Position numbers and translations under genes: made by a program. The notes beneath the pieces are model-generated. The model searched no databases. It saw only the letters and a program-made list of their open reading frames with translations, and was not told the DNA's origin. This document shows positions 35,638-41,201 of a DNA stretch of 41,201 nucleotides, in pieces (positions within the stretch are counted from its first letter, which is position 1; each line of letters starts with the position of its first letter). The DNA is from an uncultured Verrucomicrobia subdivision 3 bacterium (lineage in GTDB: Bacteria > Verrucomicrobiota > Verrucomicrobiia > Limisphaerales > UBA11358), in NCBI GenBank assembly GCA_903889895.1, contig CAISYZ010000025.1:1-41201 (forward strand), in the 5' to 3' direction.

Positions 35638-36999
35638 ATGGCCGAAATCAAAATTTCATGCCCGAACTGCGCCCAGCATATTCAATGCGACGAAAGCTAT
35701 CGCGGAAAACAAATCAACTGCCCAAACTGTCAGAATGGATTTTTAGTTCCTACCGCGAATGGCGAAAATCCACCAAAGAAAAAATCTCACAAGGAAACCG
35801 TCGCAGAAATAACAGAATCCAACCGAAAACATAATTTAGAAGCGTCAAACATATCGTCTGATACTAGCGGTAGCGAATCAGATACATACGTCTGCCCTCA
35901 TTGCAAAGGTAAATGTATAATTGCGAGCGATACTAAAAGCGGTGAACTTATTTGCCCAAAATGTTCCAATACATTTTACCTTGAAAAGTATTACAACCTT
36001 CTGCGTTCAATCATAAAGACAATCCTAGTGTGGATTGCTATAATCGGAATTATTGCAACTGCTTCTGTTGCGATTTATGAATACAACTTTCTCGACGAGA
36101 TTAGTGATACCGTTATTGAGTTTGCTATATTCTTTCCACTTTTTGCACCGTTGTTACTAAAGATAGTATGGATGATTTCAAGCAACCTGCTGCAAAAGAC
36201 CTTTGCAAACAAAATAGCATTTTCAACGAATCCACTACCTGCTTCTAACAGGATAACATTTGATTTTCCGCTGACTGCCAAATCATGGAATCAAAAGTTT
36301 CCATCAGTTCCGTGGTCTTTTGTTGCAGGATTAACTTTAATGGTAATTGTGCTATGCAGAAGTCACTTATTCACTGGCGCGATACATACTAGCCATTCAA
36401 TGAGCGTAGGAAGTCTAGTGCCAGCGTTCTTAAAGCAAATCGGGGTGAACGGCACTCTTTATGTAAAACTTCGCACTGGCGAAAGCGTCTCATTATCTAT
36501 GGTTAAAGTGGCAGCTTATGAAGATGAATTTATATCAAACAAGATTGCTACTCTAAACGGCGACATCACACAGGAACGGCAATCATCGCCGCCAATGAGC
36601 GCGAAACAAATCGCAGATGATACAAGAATCAAAACTTTGATAGCCTTGAATAACGGGAGTTTGAATTTATGGGCTGGTGCTGTCGCTACCGCTGTAACCG
36701 ATAAAGAGGGCAAGTATTCAATGACGTTGCCGCATACAGGTCATTACTCATTCTTTGCCCTTACTGGCCGTGAAATACCTGCCGGAAACGAGCGATACAT
36801 TTTCTTTAGACGAGGCAATCTTGATGCTTCATTTAGCGATTATACCGTTGACCTAAACAACAATTACGAAGAAGTCGGCAAATATACCGCAGGATGGACG
36901 GACGACACCAGAAACTCATTTGACGACCAAACAATCTGGCAAGACGTTATTGGCTGGATAATGACAAGGGAATTTGGCTTGCTAGATATAAGTAAGTAG
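35638..36999 (+). CDS. Double zinc-ribbon membrane protein, element cargo
   Basis: 453 residues. Two CxxC-x16-CxxC zinc ribbons: C8, C11, C28, C31 (SCPNCAQ…NCPNCQN) and C86, C89, C106, C109 (CPHC…CPKC). Three hydrophobic segments follow at ~124-145, 159-182 and 226-243. The C-terminal ~205 residues are soluble and include a carboxypeptidase-regulatory-like beta segment (VTDKEGKYSMTLPHTGHYSF). Topology places ribbons and the C-terminal part on opposite sides of the membrane if all three segments span it. Composition is AT-rich, unlike the chromosomal genes. No family is recognised; a role in host interaction or defence is a guess from its cargo position. Confidence 0.75.
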   Translation: MAEIKISCPNCAQHIQCDESYRGKQINCPNCQNGFLVPTANGENPPKKKSHKETVAEITESNRKHNLEASNISSDTSGSESDTYVCPHCKGKCIIASDTKSGELICPKCSNTFYLEKYYNLLRSIIKTILVWIAIIGIIATASVAIYEYNFLDEISDTVIEFAIFFPLFAPLLLKIVWMISSNLLQKTFANKIAFSTNPLPASNRITFDFPLTAKSWNQKFPSVPWSFVAGLTLMVIVLCRSHLFTGAIHTSHSMSVGSLVPAFLKQIGVNGTLYVKLRTGESVSLSMVKVAAYEDEFISNKIATLNGDITQERQSSPPMSAKQIADDTRIKTLIALNNGSLNLWAGAVATAVTDKEGKYSMTLPHTGHYSFFALTGREIPAGNERYIFFRRGNLDASFSDYTVDLNNNYEEVGKYTAGWTDDTRNSFDDQTIWQDVIGWIMTREFGLLDISK

Positions 37000-37734
37000 C
37001 AGGTATATTGACTCAATTAACTAAACCTGCGGTGATTGTAATTTTGTTGAAACGTCAAATCGGCGGGATTGCGTTTGATTCGCTGGTTTGCGCCGATACT
37101 CGAAACATTCAGTAATCAGGACTTCTTGAAAAATTCTTTGTTGCCCGAATGGGCTTTTGTCCCGCCCGAAGGGAAGGGACAGTAAAGAGGGGAAGGGAAA
37201 GCGCAACATTCGCGGTTACGAACAAATGCCTCTTTTGAGGATTTGTTCTATGTTCCGGTTTTGTTATCCTCCTTGCTGGCGCATCGGATTCCAAAACCTA
37301 CGTTGTATTGTTGGTTTAGAGCTTATCGGCTTTCGTCTCGTGATATGTGCATAATGCGTCCCGCGAATAAGAAAAATGGGCGGGACATAGCATCTAAAGG
37401 TTCCCATTTTAATGGTCGTTCGGTTCCTACTCGGCTTGCGCCTCGGCTTTCGCCGTATTCTTGTGTTCGTTGCCCGACATACTATAATACACGTCACAAG
37501 TCTTTTTATACAAAGTTTCTTCGTTGCCCTTCCTTTTACTTCGCTTCATGGCCTAAATCGGCAATTCGCAAGGGCGGTTCTGATTTGTAAATAAATAAAT
37601 TGGACTGGCCTAGGCAGGATAGTCAGGCCAGTTGCAATACAGCAAACAACCATAAACCAAACCACAAACATTTAACTCTCATTAAAATCAAATAACCCAT
37701 ACCAAACACAAATTACAGGTGTAATTACCTTTGT
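37000..37734. other. 735-bp non-coding stretch with stem-loops
   Basis: No convincing gene; the 37243-37590 open frame has unlikely composition. Visible structures: GCCC-GAAT-GGGC followed by TTTT (37143-37158, weak terminator-like); GTCCC…GGGAC near 37159-37180; GTCCCGC…GCGGGAC (37358-37386, perfect 7-bp arms); ACTGGCCT…AGGCCAGT (37604-37632, perfect 8-bp arms). A promoter-like TTGTGT-N16-TATAAT is at 37461-37488. It may hold an RNA, an origin or operators. Confidence 0.45.
37711..37726. promoter_or_regulatory. Operator-like palindrome AATTACA-GG-TGTAATT
   Basis: Perfect 7-bp arms, ending 8 bp before the ATG of the HTH gene at 37735 and covering its ribosome-binding region. Autoregulation by that HTH protein or by the XRE regulator is plausible. 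Confidence 0.55.
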
Positions 37735-37935
37735 ATGGAATTAGACAACACCGAGCCTTTAGCCCTGACAACTTCGCAGCTTTTGAAGCGTTTGCGAATC
37801 TCGCGTTCTGCCCTTTACAAATTCGTCAAGGAAGGCCGATTGACGCCGCTACCACTTTTCAAAAGAAACAAGCTCTTTGCTTATTCTGAAATCCTCCGCT
37901 TTCTTGAAACACCAAAAAAGAAATATCAACCATGA
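37735..37935 (+). CDS. Small HTH (excisionase/AlpA-like) protein
   Basis: 66 residues. A MerR/HTH_17-type DNA-binding fold: LTTSQLLKRLRISRSALYKF, then VKEGRLTPLPLFKRNKLFAY and a final helix. Proteins of this form act as excisionases or as regulators of excision. It overlaps the next gene by 4 bp (ATGA), starting a three-gene operon with a palindrome at its start. Confidence 0.75.
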   Translation: MELDNTEPLALTTSQLLKRLRISRSALYKFVKEGRLTPLPLFKRNKLFAYSEILRFLETPKKKYQP

Positions 37936-38282
37936 AACCAAAAAATAAACCAAGCACAGTTACCATTGATAAAGAGCAAGCCGGAGCCTCTCACTTTCCT
38001 AGCCGCACCTTGCTTGAAATTACAAACGCTTTCGTCGAAAAGCAGGCCAAGAAAGACAAGACAGATACAGCAATCGCGGACTTCGCGGGACTGGCAAGAA
38101 TGTTCTGTCAAAATTACAAGTCAGTGTCGTTAAATTCTTTTTTGAGTTGTAGCCGTTCGCTTAACACGCCAGCGGAGAGGCTTGGAAAGTTATTCTTTTT
38201 ATGGGTGGATGAGCTTAAAGCCAACAAGCGCGTCAAGGTGCAAATGAGTTGCTATGACTGGCAAGAGTGGATTTTTGTTTAA
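37932..38282 (+). CDS. Unknown small element protein
   Basis: 116 residues, coupled to the preceding HTH gene by an ATGA overlap. Mostly helical. The N-terminus is basic (MKPKNKPSTV) and the C-terminus aromatic (SCYDWQEWIFV). No domain or family is recognised. Conserved placement in an operon with an excisionase-like gene would suggest a role in element control or replication, but nothing in the sequence shows it. Confidence 0.6.
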   Translation: MKPKNKPSTVTIDKEQAGASHFPSRTLLEITNAFVEKQAKKDKTDTAIADFAGLARMFCQNYKSVSLNSFLSCSRSLNTPAERLGKLFFLWVDELKANKRVKVQMSCYDWQEWIFV

Positions 38283-38285
38283 GTT

Positions 38286-38768
38286 ATGAATCAAGAAAAT
38301 GAAAGACAACGCTGGCGCGAAGGCTTATTCCAAGTATTCGCCAGCGAGGGACACGGCAGGGAAAAATGTAAAAGTTTTGCCGAAAGATACGACCAGCTTA
38401 CGGAAAACGGTCTTTCTAGCTCTGGTGCTGTGGGAATACTGCTTGCAGCTTACAGTTCAACGGACGCCAAAACAGCCCATACCACCATAAAAAGTTGGGT
38501 AGAGTCAGAGCTTGAGCAATTCAACGCCGCGCACCAAGGGATTGATACCAACGGCAAGAGTCGCTTAAAAAAAGCAATTCAAACACTTAACGCCAACATA
38601 GACAAATGTTGCATCCTGATTGACGGGCAACCGTTGTCATCTAAAGAAATTTCAAGAATCAAGGCAGTTGTCCCAAATTGTTTGCAGAGTCCAACGATTT
38701 ACGAAACTACCGCCGCCGAAGCCGATTGCGGCAAAATGTCCAAGTTGACGCTTGAAGTTAAAATTTAG
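38286..38768 (+). CDS. Unknown small element protein
   Basis: 160 residues, 3 bp after the preceding stop. Helical and charged (WREGLFQVFASEGHGREKCK, SWVESELEQFNAAHQGID), with no known domain. Third gene of the short operon, followed by a terminator-like hairpin at 38848. An HTH cannot be excluded in ~40-75 (GLSSSGAVGILLAAYSS). Confidence 0.6.
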   Translation: MNQENERQRWREGLFQVFASEGHGREKCKSFAERYDQLTENGLSSSGAVGILLAAYSSTDAKTAHTTIKSWVESELEQFNAAHQGIDTNGKSRLKKAIQTLNANIDKCCILIDGQPLSSKEISRIKAVVPNCLQSPTIYETTAAEADCGKMSKLTLEVKI

Positions 38769-38802
38769 GAAACGGTTTGGTTTTGTTTTCCGTTTTCTTA
38801 AT

Positions 38803-38823
38803 GTTGGTGCGTTCTTCACCAAC
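38803..38823 (+). repeat. Hairpin GTTGGTG-CGTTCTT-CACCAAC
   Basis: Perfect 7-bp stem with a 7-base loop, 35 bp past the operon's last stop. It could be part of a transcription end or an RNA-processing structure together with the next hairpin. Confidence 0.4.
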
Positions 38824-38847
38824 AAGGGCGAAGTGATGTTCTGCCCA

Positions 38848-38895
38848 CCGGAGTAACGCTTAGGGATTCGCGTTGCTCCGGCTTCATTTTTACTT
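38848..38895 (+). terminator. Terminator-like hairpin after the 37735-38768 operon
   Basis: CCGGAGTAACG (38848-38858) pairs with CGTTGCTCCGG (38871-38881) with one G-U pair and a 12-base loop, and is followed by CTTCATTTTTACTTTC. The tail is only partly T-rich, so strength is uncertain. Confidence 0.5.
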
Positions 38896-39034
38896 TCAAA
38901 CAAAAAGGGCGTTCCCGATAAATTTTCCCTCGTGAATCTTCGTCCCGCCGAATCTGAATTGATAGAATGAAAAAATAGACCCTATGACTCAAATCGGACG
39001 CACAAGCACTTACGATTTTCATAAATGCCATATA

Positions 39035-39045
39035 CCCCCCCCCCC
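39035..39045 (+). repeat. Run of 11 C
   Basis: A homopolymer in the 38896-39189 non-coding stretch, which shows no gene and is otherwise AT-rich. It could alter spacing of regulatory sites by slippage, or be a sequencing artefact. Confidence 0.5.
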
Positions 39046-39189
39046 AATCAAACCCTTGTAAACATTATCTGTTGTGCGCGTAAATAAAATAAATTAAATA
39101 AAATTAAAATTACATACAAGTAATACATCTATTGCTTGCTGTAAGCTAATCTTCTTGACGTAAAATGAAATGTTCCCTAAGCTAGTAGA

Positions 39190-39426
39190 ATGGACACCAC
39201 CACAATTCAACCAAAGGAAAATAATGCAGTTTTGAATAGCCTCACGCCCTTGGCATACACCTTGGCAGAATCGGCAACGCGCTTGCGAATGAGTCAAAAG
39301 ACTGTCAGGCGACACATTGACAAAGGTAACTTGCGCCGATGCACAAAGTTTGGCCGCGTGCTGATACCGCGCAAGGATGTGGAAACATTTTTTGAGCGCA
39401 ATTCCGAATATGCGTTCGCTGTTTGA
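39190..39426 (+). CDS. Excisionase-like HTH protein
   Basis: 78 residues with an HTH_17 fold: LAESATRLRMSQKTVRRHID, followed by KGNLRRCTKFGRVLIPRKDV. This is the usual excisionase-like form that binds DNA near attachment sites. It is convergent with the integrase gene, from which it is separated by a terminator at 39433-39456. The most likely recombination directionality factor of the element. Confidence 0.75.
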   Translation: MDTTTIQPKENNAVLNSLTPLAYTLAESATRLRMSQKTVRRHIDKGNLRRCTKFGRVLIPRKDVETFFERNSEYAFAV

Positions 39427-39432
39427 TGAAAC

Positions 39433-39456
39433 AAAAAAGCCCCGCTTGCGCGGGGC
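39433..39456 (-). terminator. Terminator of the integrase gene
   Basis: GCCCCGC-TTGC-GCGGGGC (39439-39456), which on the minus strand is followed by six T (39438-39433). It lies between the convergent xis-like and integrase genes and ends the integrase transcript. Confidence 0.8.
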
Positions 39457-39477
39457 GTGGAATAATTTGTTAGACTG

Positions 39478-40635
39478 TCAGGCAGCAACCACGGCTTGTG
39501 GTTCTGGATTCGAGAACGTCACCCGTTCTGCCATTTCTGCCGCGTGCGCGGGGCGCACATGGGAATAGCGTTTCAAAATCAATGCCCCGCCGTCTTTGTG
39601 TCCAACCCATGAAGCAATCACACCAACATTGATGTTTAATTCCATGCAGCGGGTGATGAATAAATGGCGCATGGCGTGATGATTGAAATACGGGATGCCA
39701 AGTTTGGCGCACACGGTCTTAACCGAACCGCGAAACTCTTTCCGGCTCATAACGGAGTCTGTCGGCTTTCGGTCTGGATTTTCGTCGCGCAACCCTTCAA
39801 GCAAGGTTTTCAATTCTGGAATCATTGGCGCACGTCTGACTTCCCAATTTTTCGTCCCTGTCAATTCGTCCCCGCGCACGGCAATCTGTTTGTTTTCAAA
39901 ATCAATGTCCTGCCAAGTTATCTTTCTTGTCTCGCCGATTCTCATTCCGGTATAAGCGGCGAACCGAACCAAGTCAGCAACCGTCTTGTGTTTAATCGTG
40001 GCGAGAACTTTTTGAAAATCCTCTTGGCTTGGCAGCTTAATCTCTTTGACGATGACCCGCGTGCGCTTGACGAAATTTGCCGGATTGTCATACCGCGCAC
40101 CTGATTCAATAGCAACGTCCAGAACCATTTTCAGTGAGTCTTTGGTGTTGTTGTAATTCGTGGCTGAAAACTTCGCCTGATACCCCGCCGCCCAATTCAG
40201 GCAATCAGCCTTTGAGATTTTCCGAACGTCTGTCTTTTCGAGTGTCGGCCATGACTTGAGCAAGGCTTGAATACGCTCCTCACGGTATGCTTTGCTCCGT
40301 GGTTTCTTGGCTTTGGTCTGTCCACCTTGCAAACGAACCCGAAAGACTGCCAGCGCATCCCCGAATGTCATCTTGCCGCCAGCAACCGCTGTCATACTGT
40401 CGGCTGTTTGGCGTTCTGCCTTTTCCATTTCAGACAAACGCATCTTGGCAACCGTGAGAAGTTGCGTTTCCAGAGAACGGCGAATCAGCTTGCCGCGAAC
40501 CCTCATTCGTGCAAAATAAGTTTTGGACGGTTTGTAGCGAAGCAGGTTGGCAAATGGAGTCTTTTGCCAGACTGATTCCGATTTGGTGTCTGTGTTGGTT
40601 TCGGTGTCTGTTTGTCCAGAAAGTAACGATTTCAT
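39478..40635 (-). CDS. int: Tyrosine-family site-specific integrase
   Basis: 385 residues. An N-terminal arm-binding/SAM-like domain (~85-190) is followed by the catalytic domain with the family residues: R232 (YTGMRIGE), probable Lys near K262, H320 and R323 (HHAMRH), H346 (WVGHKDG) and nucleophile Y357 (KRYSHV). It catalyses integration of the element into the tRNA-Ser gene, and excision with a directionality factor. The gene lies beside the attR and the intact tRNA, transcribed away from it. Start at ATG 40635, which lies only ~7 bp after a promoter-like -10 box (see 40642-40670), so the message may be leaderless. No Shine-Dalgarno sequence is seen. Confidence 0.92.
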   Translation of the reverse strand: MKSLLSGQTDTETNTDTKSESVWQKTPFANLLRYKPSKTYFARMRVRGKLIRRSLETQLLTVAKMRLSEMEKAERQTADSMTAVAGGKMTFGDALAVFRVRLQGGQTKAKKPRSKAYREERIQALLKSWPTLEKTDVRKISKADCLNWAAGYQAKFSATNYNNTKDSLKMVLDVAIESGARYDNPANFVKRTRVIVKEIKLPSQEDFQKVLATIKHKTVADLVRFAAYTGMRIGETRKITWQDIDFENKQIAVRGDELTGTKNWEVRRAPMIPELKTLLEGLRDENPDRKPTDSVMSRKEFRGSVKTVCAKLGIPYFNHHAMRHLFITRCMELNINVGVIASWVGHKDGGALILKRYSHVRPAHAAEMAERVTFSNPEPQAVVAA

Positions 40636-40641
40636 GCAAAC

Positions 40642-40670
40642 AGTATCAGATACCAGTATCAGATTGTCAA
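40642..40670 (-). promoter_or_regulatory. Integrase promoter overlapping the right arm-type repeats
   Basis: On the minus strand TTGACA (40670-40665), then 17 bp, then GATACT (40647-40642). The repeats AGTATCAGAT at 40642-40651 and AGTATCAGATT at 40655-40665 cover the -10 box and spacer. Protein bound there would repress int, so integrase or excisionase autoregulation is likely. Pairs with 35040-35063. Confidence 0.65.
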
Positions 40671-40715
40671 TTCGGGAGTTTCAAAAACTACTAAAACCAT
40701 TGAAAACATTAGGTT

Positions 40716-40805
<90 letters not shown>

Positions 40806-40814
40806 TTATTATTT

Positions 40815-40857
40815 AACCCCAACGAAATCAATCGTTTCGTTGGGGTTTGTTGTTTTT
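40815..40857 (+). terminator. Terminator after tRNA-Ser
   Basis: AACCCCAACGAAA (40815-40827) and TTTCGTTGGGGTT (40835-40847) form a perfect 13-bp stem with a 7-base loop, followed by TGTTGTTTTT. Confidence 0.9.
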
Positions 40858-41063
40858 GGATTTTCAATTGCATAACAGATTTGCATAGCAAACACAGTTG
40901 TATTTGACCGTATTTGCGATGTTTGATGATGTCGAAAGCAGGAAGTTTTTTTCAGCACCTCCCAGCCATAGCCCAGCAGGAGCGGACGCCGCCGACGCGT
41001 TACCACCAGGCTCTGGGGGGCGAAAACATCAGGAAAATGCCGCTTTTAAAAATAAATAAAAAA

Positions 41064-41079
41064 TCACTACTGTCCGGTT
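41064..41079 (+). repeat. 16-bp motif shared with the left window edge
   Basis: TCACTACTGTCCGGTT, with a partial second copy CTGTCCGGTCATT at about 41139. See 124-139. No gene is supported in 40858-41201. Confidence 0.3.
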
Positions 41080-41201
41080 AAGGTTTTGCTGACAACGATT
41101 TCATTTCGGTAAAATCTGGCTATTCTCGCTGTCCGGTCATTTTTCGATTTCAATTCTGCGACGCTTCCTTGAGGGTGGTTCCCCGCATTCCTGCGGTATT
41201 C

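Noticed and set aside
37243-37590. 115-residue open frame in the element gap
   Set aside because: Unusual composition, no ribosome-binding site, no domain, and it spans a perfect inverted repeat.

Overview
The window looks like a chromosomal segment of a Verrucomicrobiota bacterium, perhaps Pedosphaera/Limisphaerales- or Opitutales-like. Three things suggest this: a dense set of secreted carbohydrate-active enzymes with no SusC/SusD pair, a LacI-family regulator, and large secreted proteins ending in the 'FFRL/FYRL' type of C-terminus I associate with this phylum. The assignment is an inference from gene content.

Region 1 (about 1-11,620) is a saccharide-utilisation locus. A LacI-type repressor gene (minus strand) is divergent from a compact plus-strand operon: GH88 unsaturated glucuronyl hydrolase, a secreted alpha/beta-hydrolase, a GH106-like glycosidase, a secreted protein of unknown family that may be a lyase, a second paralogous alpha/beta-hydrolase, and a beta-propeller-like protein. 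Three related 14-bp palindromic sites flank lacI and precede the GH106-like gene.

Region 2 (11,620-18,840) is gene-poor and full of repeats, mostly minus strand. It holds small secreted or membrane proteins, two of which (plus an 18-codon remnant) share nearly the same signal-peptide DNA; an SGNH-type secreted hydrolase with an unclear start; an XRE regulator between two ~90-bp direct repeats; a 21-bp minisatellite between two ~177-bp copies of a palindromic repeat; a small FnIII protein; and a 170-bp tandem repeat.

Region 3 (18,838-34,590) is a second saccharide operon: heparinase II/III-type lyase, GH43 xylosidase-like enzyme, SSS sodium/solute symporter, GH43 exo-galactanase-like enzyme, a 1226-residue multidomain alginate-lyase-like protein and a GH42-like enzyme. 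A membrane PAS sensor protein without a kinase domain follows. Clusters of GCGACG(n)CGTCGC palindromes are embedded in frame inside two of these enzyme genes. The uronic-acid lyases, unsaturated-uronyl hydrolase, and rhamnosidase-, xylosidase- and galactosidase-like enzymes together suggest an acidic, rhamnose/xylose/galactose-decorated plant or algal glycan. No sulfatase is present.

Region 4 (34,848-40,805) is a 5.86-kb AT-richer integrative element inserted in a tRNA-Ser(CGA) gene. It is bounded by a 45-bp perfect direct repeat of the 5' half of the tRNA. It carries a tyrosine integrase next to the intact tRNA, two small excisionase-like HTH proteins, an XRE regulator, a zinc-ribbon membrane protein and two unknown small proteins. 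Tandem 13-bp-spaced motifs lie near both ends. Because the duplicated part is the 5' half, the element separates the tRNA from its original promoter. No relaxase, primase or capsid gene is seen.
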